Part shown: piece by piece, positions 44,782-54,500 of the stretch
How the letters are laid out: each line of letters begins with the position of its first letter
Numbering within the stretch: the stretch's first letter is position 1
From: Micrococcus sp.
GTDB lineage: Bacteria > Actinomycetota > Actinomycetes > Actinomycetales > Micrococcaceae
Assembly: GCA_029961105.1 (NCBI GenBank)
Contig: JASBVO010000001.1
Coordinates: 1 to 64,000, forward strand
Direction: 5' to 3'
Length of the DNA stretch: 64,000 nucleotides
Position numbers and translations under genes: made by a program
Notes under the pieces: model-generated
Seen by the model: the letters and a program-made list of their open reading frames with translations, nothing else
Databases searched by the model: none
Told to the model about the DNA's origin: nothing

Positions 44782-45207
44782 TCAGTCCTCGTCCTGGAGG
44801 GGAACGACGCCCGCCTCGACGGCCTGTTCGCAGGTCTCGGTGTTGCACGCGGACACGGTGACGCGCACCACCGCATCGCCGTCGGTGAAGGGGACATAGT
44901 CACCGGCTGCCAACAACACCACGTCGACGGATTCCTCTCCGTCGCCACAGTCCACGGAGTCCGAGTAGCCCGCGCCGGTCGCCAGCCGGTGACCCTCGAC
45001 CACCTGGGCCGCTTCGATCCAGACGCTGCCGGTCCAGTCGGAGTCGCAGTCGAAGCTGACCGAGACGGAGATGCCGGCGCCGTCAGCCAGCAGGGTGCCT
45101 TCGTCCGGCAAGGTGACGGTGGCGGCCTGCGCGGCCGTGGCCCCGGCGAAGGCGGTGAGCACGGTGGCGAGTCCGGCCACCGTGCAGGTGCGTGACAGAG
45201 TTTTCAT
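44782..45207 (-). CDS. Small secreted protein, DUF6299-like
   Basis: The product has 141 residues. There is a clear signal peptide (MKTLSRTCTVAGLATVLTAF, cut near AAQAA) followed by about 110 residues with alternating strands and four cysteines (DCDSDW, VDCGDG, SACNTETC) that could make two disulfides. The overall look, an Ig-like beta sandwich secreted by actinobacteria, is similar to DUF6299, but I am not sure of that family. The start ATG 45207 has GAGGA six bases upstream. A longer frame to 45318 is less likely. It stands alone between DUF885 and accE. Confidence 0.7.
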   Translation of the reverse strand: MKTLSRTCTVAGLATVLTAFAGATAAQAATVTLPDEGTLLADGAGISVSVSFDCDSDWTGSVWIEAAQVVEGHRLATGAGYSDSVDCGDGEESVDVVLLAAGDYVPFTDGDAVVRVTVSACNTETCEQAVEAGVVPLQDED

Positions 45208-45405
45208 GATGCATCCTCGGGAGGGAGTGGCTGGGAACCGGTGTCTCATGAGGCGTGCGGCATCGAGGACAAGCACGCCTTTCTGTGGGCCGCGGCTTGT
45301 CGCGCTGGGGGTGGCCACATCATAGGTGTGCTCTCTCGTGAGCAGACAGGGTTGGCCGACCGTGGGCCGCGATCATTCACCGGGGCACCCGGGCCTTGAC
45401 ACGGA

Positions 45406-45663
45406 TCAGCTGGTCCCGGCGGCGTGCTTCCAGGAATCGGAGCCGGGGCGGGCCCAGAGGCCCAGGCGACGGCGGCGGTCCAGCGTGCGGTCGTGGCCGG
45501 CCGGGCCGGCGGCCTGACGCCGGTGCTGCTCGGCCTGGGCGGCCACCGCCTGCAGGACGGCGGTCAGCGCCGCGGTCTCCTCGGCGTCGAGGGTGCCGCG
45601 GATGACGACGGCGGGCTCCGCCCCGGGACCCGGGTCCGCCCCGGGGATCGTCACGGTGCTCAT
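45406..45663 (-). CDS. accE: Acyl-CoA carboxylase epsilon subunit
   Basis: The product has 85 residues. AccE proteins are short actinobacterial partners that stabilise the alpha-beta complex. The expected layout is present: an N-terminal VVIRGTLDAEETAALTAVLQ helix, a linker, and a C-terminal tail with Arg-rich RRRRLGLWARPGSDSWKHAAG, where the Trp pair and the final glycine pattern are typical. The start ATG 45663 lies 40 bases after accD on the same strand, so it is in one operon with the beta subunit. Confidence 0.85.
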   Translation of the reverse strand: MSTVTIPGADPGPGAEPAVVIRGTLDAEETAALTAVLQAVAAQAEQHRRQAAGPAGHDRTLDRRRRLGLWARPGSDSWKHAAGTS

Positions 45664-45703
45664 CTGAAGGGCCTCCTCACGGTGCTGGTCTTCCTCACGG
45701 TGC

Positions 45704-47359
45704 TCACAGCGGGATGTTCCCGTGCTTCTTGGCGGGCCGGGCCTCGCGCTTGTGGAACGTGGCGCGCAGCCCGCGCACGAGCTGCACGCGGGTCTCGGCC
45801 GGGGTGATGACCGCGTCCACGTAACCGCGCTCGGCCGCCTGGTAGGGGTTGAGCAGCTCGGCCTCATAGCCCTCGACGAGCTCGGCGCGCCGGGCCTCCA
45901 CGTCCCCGCCGGCCTCCTCGACGGCCTTCAGCTCGCGCCGGTAGAGGATGTTCACGGCGCCCTGCGCGCCCATCACGCCGATCTGGGCGGTGGGCCAGGC
46001 CAGGTTGATGTCCGCCCCGAGCTTCTTGGAGCCCATGACGATGTACGCCCCGCCGTAGGCCTTGCGGGTGATGACCGTCAGCTTCGGGACCGTGGCCTCG
46101 GCGTAGGCGTAGATCAGCTTGGCGCCGCGGCGGATGATGCCGGAGAACTCCTGGTCGGTGCCGGGCAGGAAGCCCGGGACGTCCACGAGGGTGATGATCG
46201 GGATGTTGAAGGCGTCGCAGAACCGCACGAACCGGGCGGCCTTCTCCGAGGCGTTGATGTCCAGGGTGCCCGCGAACTGCATCGGCTGGTTCGCCACGAT
46301 GCCCACTGTCCGGCCCTCGACCCGGCCCAGGCCCGTGATCACGTTGGGGGCGTAGAGCTCCTGGACCTGGAGGAGGTGGCCCTCATCCAGCAGGTGCTCG
46401 ATCACGGTGAGCATGTCATAGGGCTGGTTCGCCGAATCCGGCACGAGGGTGTCCAGCTCGAGGTCCTCGACGGTGACCTCCGGTTCCTCCTCGAACGCCT
46501 CCACGGGCCCCTCGGCCAGGTTGTTGGCCGGCAGGAACTCCAGCAACTCCCGGACGTACTCCAGCGCGTCCTCTTCGGTGGGGGCGAGGTAGGCCGCCGT
46601 GCCGGTGGCCGTGTTGTGCTGCCGGGCGCCACCGAGGGTCTCCATGTCCACGTCCTCGCCGGTGACGGTCTTGATGACGTCCGGACCGGTGATGAACATG
46701 TGCGAGGTCTTGTCGACCATGACGATGAAGTCGGTCAGCGCCGGCGAGTAGGCGGCGCCGCCGGCCGAGGGCCCCATGATCACGGAGATCTGGGGGATGA
46801 CCCCGGAGGACATCACGTTGTTGCGGAAGATGTCCGCGAACATGGCCAGTGACGCGACTCCCTCCTGGATGCGCGCGCCGCCGCCGTCGTTGATGCCGAT
46901 CACGGGGCAGCCGTTGCGGGCGGCGAACTCCTGGACCTTGACGATCTTCTCGCCGTTGACCTGGCTCAGGGAACCGCCGTAGACGGTGAAGTCCTGGGAG
47001 TACACGGCCACCAGCCGGCCGTCCACGGTGCCGTAGCCGGAGACCAGCCCGTCCCCGACGGGCCTCTTCCGCTCCATCCCGAACGCCGTGGTCCGGTGCA
47101 CCGCCAGGGCGTCGAACTCCACGAAGGATCCCGGGTCCAGCAACAGCTCCACGCGCTCGCGGGCGGTGTGCTTGCCGCGGTCGTGCTGCCTGTCGACGGC
47201 GGCCTGGCCGGCGGGCAGCGCGGCCTCGGCCCGGCGTCGGGCCAGGTCCTGGAGCTTGCCCGCCGTGGTCGTCAGGTCCGGTGTGGCCTCGCCCGGGCGC
47301 GCCCCGGTGCTGGCCTCGGCAGGAAGGGTCACAGGTCCTCCGTCGTTTGGATCATTCAT
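45704..47359 (-). CDS. accD: Acyl-CoA carboxylase beta subunit (carboxyltransferase)
   Basis: The product has 551 residues with two crotonase-like carboxyltransferase halves. The N half has [42 protein letters not shown] and [16 protein letters not shown]. The C half has [39 protein letters not shown] and [15 protein letters not shown]. It moves the carboxyl group from biotin to acetyl- or propionyl-CoA; the residue after the GFLPG stretch fits a propionyl/acetyl-CoA type, but specificity is not certain. The start is ATG 47359. A 17-base palindrome lies 87 bases upstream, almost the same distance as in front of accA, which suggests joint control of the two subunits. Confidence 0.96.
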   Translation of the reverse strand: MNDPNDGGPVTLPAEASTGARPGEATPDLTTTAGKLQDLARRRAEAALPAGQAAVDRQHDRGKHTARERVELLLDPGSFVEFDALAVHRTTAFGMERKRPVGDGLVSGYGTVDGRLVAVYSQDFTVYGGSLSQVNGEKIVKVQEFAARNGCPVIGINDGGGARIQEGVASLAMFADIFRNNVMSSGVIPQISVIMGPSAGGAAYSPALTDFIVMVDKTSHMFITGPDVIKTVTGEDVDMETLGGARQHNTATGTAAYLAPTEEDALEYVRELLEFLPANNLAEGPVEAFEEEPEVTVEDLELDTLVPDSANQPYDMLTVIEHLLDEGHLLQVQELYAPNVITGLGRVEGRTVGIVANQPMQFAGTLDINASEKAARFVRFCDAFNIPIITLVDVPGFLPGTDQEFSGIIRRGAKLIYAYAEATVPKLTVITRKAYGGAYIVMGSKKLGADINLAWPTAQIGVMGAQGAVNILYRRELKAVEEAGGDVEARRAELVEGYEAELLNPYQAAERGYVDAVITPAETRVQLVRGLRATFHKREARPAKKHGNIPL

Positions 47360-47445
47360 ACAAGTGCAGTCCAGTATCCGAGGCCGGCAGGCCGCGGACA
47401 GCCGCTGTCACCGCCCCAGTCTAGGGAGGCACGGCGCAGGGCCCG

Positions 47446-47462
47446 TTGTAGGAATCGCACAA
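47446..47462 (-). promoter_or_regulatory. Candidate operator before accD
   Basis: TTGTAGGAATCGCACAA is a perfect TTGT-NN-GA-N-TC-NN-ACAA palindrome. It is 87 bases before the accD start and about 22 bases upstream of TAGACT, a possible -10. The same palindrome occurs twice before accA. Confidence 0.65.
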
Positions 47463-47539
47463 TGTCGGATCCGATGCGCGCCGTGGGACCCCCGCCGCGC
47501 AGGAGCGTCAGGGCCGGGACGGACGCCCGGGGCGAGGGG

Positions 47540-48346
47540 TCACCGGCCCCAGCCGCGGACGGCCCAGGCGCGCGCCATCAGGGTGATCCTGCCGTGCGTG
47601 CCCCCGGGGAAGGCCTGCTGGAGCCTCCGGGCCAGCTCGTCCCGGTGGTCGTCGTCCAGGGACGCGACGTACGCCGGGGCCGGGCCGGTCCCGGCGAGCA
47701 TGGGCTGCCAGTAGTCCTCGAAGCCGGCGAAGACGGTGCGCAGCCACAACGGTTCGCAACGGACCCGGTGCAGCCCCGCATCACGGAACAACCTCTCCAG
47801 GGCAGCGGGCCTGCACATCGTGAACCGCCGGGACTCACTGAGTTCGCGGGCACGGGGATCCACTGCGGCGGCCGTGCGCCAGAACCGGTCCAGCATCTGC
47901 GTCTGTTCCCCGTAGTCCCAGACGCAGGCCGAGACCTGGGCGTCCGGGCCCGACATGAGCGTGGCCATCTGCCGCAGCGCCTCCTGCGGGTCGGGCATGA
48001 AGTTCAGGGCCAGCAGCGAGGTGACGCGGTCATAGCCGCCCTCACGTGGCGGCAGATCGGGGGCCTCGGCGACGACGAAGCGCGCCCGTGGGTCCGCGAC
48101 GTGCGCCCGGGCGTACTCCACGAAGGCCTCGGACGGGTCGCAGCCCAGCACCGAGGCCGGATCCGTCCCGGCGCAGATGGCAGCGCTGAGCGCACCGGTG
48201 CCGCAGCCGACGTCCAGCCAGTGTCCTCCCGGCGGGGCCTGGAGCCACTGGAGGAACCGCGGCGCCAGCCGGTGGCTCCACCGTCCCATGTAGTTTTCGT
48301 ACGCCGCCGGCGCGGCCCACTGATCGAGCATCATGTCCGACCCCAT
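47540..48346 (-). CDS. Class I SAM-dependent methyltransferase
   Basis: The product has 268 residues. The SAM site is WLDVGCGTGALSAAI at about residue 43, with the acidic end of strand 2 in VLGCDPSEAFVEYA, then FVVAEAPDLP and YDRVTSLLALNFMPDP as motif post I-III. This is the UbiE/COQ5-like Methyltransf_11 type. The substrate is not readable. The start is ATG 48346 (or 48334/48331). It is divergent from birA with about 180 bases between them. It does not look linked to the carboxylase genes. Confidence 0.88.
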   Translation of the reverse strand: MGSDMMLDQWAAPAAYENYMGRWSHRLAPRFLQWLQAPPGGHWLDVGCGTGALSAAICAGTDPASVLGCDPSEAFVEYARAHVADPRARFVVAEAPDLPPREGGYDRVTSLLALNFMPDPQEALRQMATLMSGPDAQVSACVWDYGEQTQMLDRFWRTAAAVDPRARELSESRRFTMCRPAALERLFRDAGLHRVRCEPLWLRTVFAGFEDYWQPMLAGTGPAPAYVASLDDDHRDELARRLQQAFPGGTHGRITLMARAWAVRGWGR

Positions 48347-48524
48347 TCACCAGTCATCGAACCGAAGGACACGAGGGTACCGCCGTGCCACCGTGTCGCC
48401 ACAGGGTCCGCAGCCGCACTGTTCGCACGGGGTGCCCTGCCCGCCGCCGGATCCGTGCCGGGGGCGGCCGGAACCCCCATCGAGGTTCGTCACCGGCACG
48501 GCGGGACGGGGTATACCTGAGGTC

Positions 48525-49439
48525 ATGGACCGTGACACGCCCCCCCAGCCCGCCCGCATCCCCTCCGTGCCGGAGGTCACCTGGCTCGAGCACACCGGTT
48601 CCACGCAGCGCGTCGTGCTGGAGTCCGCCGCAGCGGCGCCCCTGGACTGGCCGCACCTGCGCGCCGTGGCCACCCTGGACCAGCGCACCGGGCGGGGACG
48701 GCAGGGGCGGGACTGGACCACGCCCGCCGGCACCGCCCTGTCCGTGTCCGTGGTGCTGCGTCCGCGGGTGCCGTTCCGGCACTGGAGCTGGGCCACCCTG
48801 ATCGCGGCCACGGTGACCGCCGCGGAGCTCGACCGGCGGGGGATCCCGGCCACGGTGAAGTGGCCCAACGACATCCTGGCCCCGGACGGGCGCAAGCTCT
48901 GCGGCATCCTCGCCGGCGTGCTGCCGGACCAGTCCGGGATCGTCCTGGGGCTGGGGCTCAACCTGGACTTCGGGCCGGAGGGGGCCCCGGTCCCCACCGC
49001 GACGTCGATGGCGGAGTGGCTGCCCGCCGACGCCACGGGCGGGGACACCGGCGGACAGGCCCACGGGGCACCGGCCTCCGGGACGGCCGCCCTCGCCGCC
49101 GACGTCCTCGGCGCCGTCCTGCGCTCCCTCGGCCAGGCCCTGGCGGCCTTCGAGGACGCCGTCGCCCGGTCCGGGTCGGACGCCACCGCCGACGTCGACG
49201 GGACGCACCCGGCCGTGAGCGCCGTCGTCGAGCGCCTGGGCACCCTGGGCACGCAGGTCCGCGCCGAACTGCCGGGCGGGACCACCCTGGCCGGCACCGC
49301 CCGGGGGCTCGGGCCGGGAGGAACCCTGCTGATCGAGCCTGCCGACCGTGGGAAGATGGAGGCAGTGGTCGCCGGTGCCTCGCGGCGGGGTGACCTGCTG
49401 GAGGTCTCCGCCGCCGATGTCGTGCACCTGCGCCGCTGA
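48525..49439 (+). CDS. birA: Biotin-[acetyl-CoA-carboxylase] ligase
   Basis: The enzyme attaches biotin to the carrier domain of AccA. The product has 304 residues, of which the catalytic domain begins near the N-terminus: HTGSTQRVVLE, then TGRGRQGRDW as the biotinyl-AMP loop, VKWPNDILAPDGRKLCGIL with the catalytic lysine, and GLGLNLDF. A small C-terminal SH3-like domain (about 250-304) follows. There is no N-terminal winged helix, so it is a class I ligase and cannot repress biotin genes directly. A 30-residue Gly/Ala/Thr-rich insert lies near residues 165-195. The start is ATG 48525. Confidence 0.94.
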   Translation: MDRDTPPQPARIPSVPEVTWLEHTGSTQRVVLESAAAAPLDWPHLRAVATLDQRTGRGRQGRDWTTPAGTALSVSVVLRPRVPFRHWSWATLIAATVTAAELDRRGIPATVKWPNDILAPDGRKLCGILAGVLPDQSGIVLGLGLNLDFGPEGAPVPTATSMAEWLPADATGGDTGGQAHGAPASGTAALAADVLGAVLRSLGQALAAFEDAVARSGSDATADVDGTHPAVSAVVERLGTLGTQVRAELPGGTTLAGTARGLGPGGTLLIEPADRGKMEAVVAGASRRGDLLEVSAADVVHLRR

Positions 49440-49490
49440 CCAGGAGACCGTCACACCGGGGACCGTCACACAGGGAAGGACGCTACGGAC

Positions 49491-50096
49491 GTGGGATTGC
49501 GGCTGTCACCAGCGGAACAGGTGCGCGTGCGCACCCGGGCCCATCCGCGCGCCCTGACCCTGCCCGTCCTGCGGTTGATGTTCATCGCCCTGGCCACCGG
49601 GTACGTGCAGGGCGTCCTGGCCCGCGGCGACCTCCACGAGGCCCTGGTCCAGGTCCGTCCGTGGTTGGCCGGCGCCGTCTGGGTGCTCGCCGCCCTGGCC
49701 CTGCTGCTCGGTTGCCTGCGGCCGGCGTGGCGGTGGCTGACGCGGACCACCGTCCTCACCAGCCTGCGGATCATCCAGCGCGCCGGTCCGGGCCGGTCCC
49801 GGGAGCGCGCCCTGCACCTGCTGGCGATCTACGACGTGAGGCTGCGCCAACGCCGGGGCCAGCGGATGGCCGGTGCGGGAGACCTGATCATCGAGCACGG
49901 GGCCGGCTCCCAGTGGGTGCTGGCTGGGATGCCGGAGGCGGTGCGGTTCCGCGAACTGATCCTGCGCGAGGTGGCCGCCCTGCGCCGGCAGGTGGCGGAG
50001 CAGGGCGCTCCGCCGTATTCGGTGTACTCCGTGTCCCCGGCGGCTCCGGCCCCGGCCTCGCCCGGCTCCGCGGCGGGGGGTGGCTTCCGTGGCTGA
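49491..50096 (+). CDS. Membrane protein with bacterial PH-like domain
   Basis: The product has 201 residues. Two membrane segments (about residues 24-43 and 55-76) are followed by a PH-like (bPH, YdbS/DUF304 type) domain: TVLTSLRIIQRAG, LAIYDVRLRQRRGQR, GDLIIEHG and WVLAGMPEAVRFREL. The tail after residue 170 is Ala/Pro/Ser-rich. The role is unknown; related proteins sit in the membrane with small-molecule or protein partners. The start is GTG 49491, with GGAAGG upstream. It is about 50 bases after birA and overlaps the cyclase gene, so it is part of the same transcript. Confidence 0.8.
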   Translation: MGLRLSPAEQVRVRTRAHPRALTLPVLRLMFIALATGYVQGVLARGDLHEALVQVRPWLAGAVWVLAALALLLGCLRPAWRWLTRTTVLTSLRIIQRAGPGRSRERALHLLAIYDVRLRQRRGQRMAGAGDLIIEHGAGSQWVLAGMPEAVRFRELILREVAALRRQVAEQGAPPYSVYSVSPAAPAPASPGSAAGGGFRG

Positions 50097-51366
50097 GGAC
50101 CTGCCCGGTGCGGGCGGTGCGGGCGCGGCCGCCGGGAGCAGCGACGAGCCGTTCCCCATCACCTCCCCCCTGCCCGTGGTGCCGGTGAGCGGCGAGCCGA
50201 CGTCACCGCGGCCGCCCCGGGAGCGCGAACCGGACGGGGCGCCGGACCCGCAGGCGGAGCCGGCGCTTCCCGAGGCGCCACCGGACACCACCGCCACCTC
50301 GTCGCTGGCCGTCCAGCAGGACCGCACCTCCTGGACCCAGGCGATCTCCACCCTCGAGACGGACCTGCTCGGCGGTCCGCGCACGCTGACCCGCCGCGAG
50401 ATGGCCGGTGAGCTCGGCGTCTCACTGATCTCCGCCCGCAAGCTCTGGCGCGCCCTGGGATTCCCGAACGTCCGGGACGGGGACCGGGCCTTCACCCCAC
50501 AGGACACCGCCGCGATCGGCACCATGATCGACCTGGTGCGCCGTGGCGTGCTCAACGAGGAGACCGCCATCTCGCTGACCCGGTCCATCGGCCAGATGAC
50601 CGACCGCATGGTCGTCTGGCAGATCGAGGCCCTGGTGGAGAACAAGATCAGCGAGGAGGGGATGACGGATCCGGAGGCCCGCCGTGCCGTGGTGGGCATG
50701 CTGCCGGAGATCATCGAGCCGCTCGAGCAGGTGATGGAGTACTCCTACCGGCGCCAGCTCAACGCAGCGCTGCAGCGCCTGACCGTCCGGGCGGAGGCCG
50801 GTCTGGCCGCCAGCGCCGCCGGCCGGGACGGGTCCGAGGACGACGCCCCGCTGCCGCTGGCCCGGGCCGTGGGCTTCGCGGACATGGTCTCCTACACCTC
50901 GCTCTCCCGGCGGATGAACGAGCGCACCCTGGCCCAGATGGTGCAGCGCTTCGAGAACAAGTGCGCCGAGATCATCTCCATCGGCGGCGGCCGCCTGGTC
51001 AAGACCGTCGGTGACGAGGTGCTGTTCAACGCCGAGACCCCGGAGGCCGGCGCGCAGATCTCGCTGGCGCTGGCCAAGGCGATGAGCGAGGACCCGGTGC
51101 TGCCCTCGGCCCGGGTGTCCCTCGTGTGGGGACGGGTGCTCTCCCGCCTCGGGGACATCTACGGCCCCACCGTGAACCTGGCCTCCCGGCTGACCGCGCT
51201 CGCCGACCCGGGCACCGTCCTGGTCGACGCGATGACCGCCCTGGCCCTGGAGGAGGACGAACGCTTCGTCCTGATCCCGCAACCGCCGCAGATGGTGCGC
51301 GGTTTCGGCGAGATCCGTCCGTCCATCCTGATGTCCGGCACCGGCGAGGGGCTCATCGTCGACTGA
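50089..51366 (+). CDS. Class III adenylate cyclase with Rv1264-like regulatory domain
   Basis: The product has 425 residues. After a disordered Pro-rich start (1-75) a helical regulatory domain (about 80-240) contains TRREMAGELGVS and GVLNEETAISLTRSIGQM, similar to the autoinhibitory pH-sensing part of Mycobacterium tuberculosis Rv1264. The cyclase domain (about 255-420) keeps the metal aspartates (GFADMVSYT and KTVGDEVLF), the lysine before GDE, and the YGPTVNLASRL stretch with transition-state Asn and Arg. It should therefore make cAMP as a dimer. The start GTG 50089 is preceded by GGGGGTGG at five bases and overlaps the bPH gene stop; GTG 50080 is an alternative. A hairpin follows the gene. 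Confidence 0.92.
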   Translation: MAEDLPGAGGAGAAAGSSDEPFPITSPLPVVPVSGEPTSPRPPREREPDGAPDPQAEPALPEAPPDTTATSSLAVQQDRTSWTQAISTLETDLLGGPRTLTRREMAGELGVSLISARKLWRALGFPNVRDGDRAFTPQDTAAIGTMIDLVRRGVLNEETAISLTRSIGQMTDRMVVWQIEALVENKISEEGMTDPEARRAVVGMLPEIIEPLEQVMEYSYRRQLNAALQRLTVRAEAGLAASAAGRDGSEDDAPLPLARAVGFADMVSYTSLSRRMNERTLAQMVQRFENKCAEIISIGGGRLVKTVGDEVLFNAETPEAGAQISLALAKAMSEDPVLPSARVSLVWGRVLSRLGDIYGPTVNLASRLTALADPGTVLVDAMTALALEEDERFVLIPQPPQMVRGFGEIRPSILMSGTGEGLIVD

Positions 51367-51374
51367 ACGGCCGC

Positions 51375-51400
51375 CCACATGGGGAGAACTCCCCATGTGG
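51375..51400 (+). terminator. Terminator hairpin after the cyclase gene
   Basis: CCACATGGGGAG and CTCCCCATGTGG form a perfect 12-base stem with a 2-base loop, nine bases after the cyclase stop. It separates the birA/cyclase unit from the giant protein gene. Confidence 0.75.
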
Positions 51401-51502
51401 TGTCGGCCTGCGCGCGCGGGGGACGGGATAGACTCGCCGGGGCGGCCAGCGTGACTGCGCAGGTCAGGGGCCGCCGGTAGTTGTCATCATCGGGGGATCA
51501 TC

Positions 51503-54500
51503 GTGAAGACAGGTTCGGGCGCCGGACGCCAGGGGGCACTGAAGGCCACGGCATTCGTCGGCGTATCCGCCGTCGCCGTCACGGGGGCCATCCTCTACCC
51601 GGGCTTCCAGACCGCGGACGTGGACCTCAACGACGGTGGCGTGTGGGTGGTCAACCGCGAGGAGAGCAAGGTCGCCCACCTCAATTACCAGTCGCAGACC
51701 CTCGACGGCGGTGTCACCACCACCATGACCGAGTACGACCTGGCGCAGCACGCCGAGCAGGTCTACCTGCGCGATCGCGAGATGGGCGCCCTGGTCACCG
51801 TGGACCCGGCCGCCTTCGAGCTGACCGATGAGAACATGCTGCCGGCCAACGCGGACTTCTCCTACGGCGAGGCCGTCGTGGCCGTGGCCGACGCCGACCG
51901 CGGGCGCGTGTACGCCGCGGGCACCGATGGACTCGGGGCGATGTCAGGGGCGGGAGCCGAGCCGCTCTACGAGGCCGAGGGGCGGGTGGCCTCGGCCGTG
52001 GGCCGGGACGACACGGTCTGGGTCGCGGACCTGGACGCCAACCTCATCAAGGGCTTCCGCCCGCTGACCGAGTCCGAGCGCCGGGAGGCGGCCGGGACCG
52101 AGCGGGTCGGCTCCGGCGCGGAGGGCGCCGGGGAGGGGGACGACGGCGGGGCGTCCGGTGACGAGGCCGCCTCGCCCGCGCAAGCGGCGGGCTTCCGCGA
52201 GATCGTCTCCACCGAGGTCGACGGTCTGGAGGGCTTCACCGACCCGCAGGTGTCCGCCGTCGGGGACACCGGCGTCGTCTTCGACGCGGCCTCCGGCACC
52301 CTCGTGACCTCCGAGGGCCGGAGCTCCACCGTCGTCGACCCGGCCGACGGGAAGCTCCAGGCGCCCGGACCGGAGGCGCCCGGCGCCGTCGTCGCGCTGG
52401 CCAACAAGACCGCCACCGTCCCGCTGGACGGCGGTGAGGCGACGTACTCCACCGTGGAGGCCACCGGTGCCCCCGTCCAGCCGGTCCGCGTCGGCACCTG
52501 CACCCACGCCGCCTGGCAGGGCTCGGGCCTGTACCAGCGGGACTGCGACGACGACGGCCAGGACGTCACCGAGCGCGTCCCCGAGATCCCCGCCGGGGCC
52601 CAGCTGGTCTTCCGCGTCAACCGGGACGTGGTGGTGCTCAACGACGTCTCGCAGGGCAACACCTGGCTGGTCCAGGACGCCATGAAGATCGTCAACAACT
52701 GGGCGGACCTGGAACCGCCCAAGGGCGAGGGCGAGCAGCAGGAGGAGGAATCGGACGAGATCACCGACTCCATCGAGCTGCCGGACCGCCAGGAGGAGAA
52801 CCAGAAGCCGGTGGCCCGGGACGACTCCTTCGGGGTCCGGGCCGGCCGGACGACCGCGCTGCCCGTGCTGTTCAACGACGTGGACCCGGACGGGGACCTG
52901 CTGACCGCCGCCCTGAAGGGCGACCAGCCCGGGGTCGGGACGCTGCAGCCCATCCATGACAGCACCGGCTTCCAGCTCGTCGTCCCGGACGATGCCACCG
53001 GCACCGCCTCCTTCGCCTACGAGGCCGACGACGGCCGCGGCGGCACGGACACCGCCCGGGCCACCGTCCGGGTGGTCCCGGAGGGCCAGAACAGCGCCCC
53101 GGAACAGGAACGCGTCACGACCCTGCGCGTGCAGGCCGGCACCGAGGTGTCCCAGAACATCCTCACCGACTGGCAGGACCCCGACGGGGACGACCTGCAG
53201 CTGATGGGGGCGGTCTCCGAGGACGGGGACGTGGTCCGGGTGCGTCCGGACGGGGTGCTGACCTTCGAGGACGTCGGCAAGTCCACGGGCACCAAGGAAT
53301 TGGAGATCACCGTCTCCGACCGCCGTGAGTCCGCCACGGGCCGCGTTGTCATCGAGGTGCTGCCCGAGGGGGCCGCCCCGCCGATCACCGCCACGGACCA
53401 CGTCACCGTGAACCTGGGGGAGGAGACCACCTTCTCGCCCCTGGCGAACGACTTCGATCCCACCGGTTCCGAGCTGCGCCTGGCCCACGTGGACCCGGTC
53501 CCCGGTGCCGAGGTCGAGATGAACCCGGACACCGGCACGGTGTCGTTCCGCTCCGGGCAGGAGCGGACCTTCTACCTGAAGTACGTCGCCACCAACGGCC
53601 CCGCCTCAGCCCCGGGACTCATCCGGGTGGACGTCAGGGACCCGGAGAAGAACCCCGGCGCGCCGATCGCCGTGCGGGACGTGGCCCTGGTCCCGGCCGG
53701 CGGCAACGTCCTGGTCAACGTCCTGGGCAATGACACCGACCCCGAGGGCGGGGTCCTGGTGGTGCAGCGGGTGGACGTGCCGGAAGGCGCGCCGATCGGG
53801 GTGTCCATCGAGCGCAACGCCGTGCTGCGCGTGACCGACCAGAGCGGCCTGGCCGAGCCGTTGACCTTCTCCTACACCGTGACCAACGGGACCGCAGCCT
53901 CCACCGGTGAGGTCACGGTGATCCCGATCCCGGCGCCGGAGTCGATGGAACCGCCGCGGCCCAACCCGGACACCGCCGTCGTACGGGCCGGTGACGTGGT
54001 CACCGTGCCCGTCCTGGAGAACGACGTGCACCCCAACGGGGCCGAGCTGACGCTCGAGCCGGAACTCGCCGAGGGAGTGGACGAGTCCGACGGACTGATC
54101 TCGGTGGCGGACAACTTGGTCCGCTTCCGCGCCGGACAGGAGCCGGGTACGGTCTCCGCGGTGTACACCGTCTCCGGACCGGACGGCCAGGAGGCCTCCG
54201 CCCGCGTCACGTTCCACGTCACCGCGGTGGACCTGGAGAACAACAGCCCGCCCACGCCCGAGCGCGTGGAGGGGCGCGTCTTCGCCGGGAACACGGTGGC
54301 CGTCCCGATCCCGCTCAGCGGGATCGATCCGGACGGAGACTCGGTCTCCCTCGTGCAGCTGGAGACCCCGCCGTCCCTGGGCACCGCGAAGGTGACCGCG
54401 AACTCGATCGAGTACACCGCAGCCGAGGGCACCGCCGGCACGGACACCTTCACCTACGTGGTGGAGGACCGGCTCGGTGCCCGCGCCACGGGCACGATCA

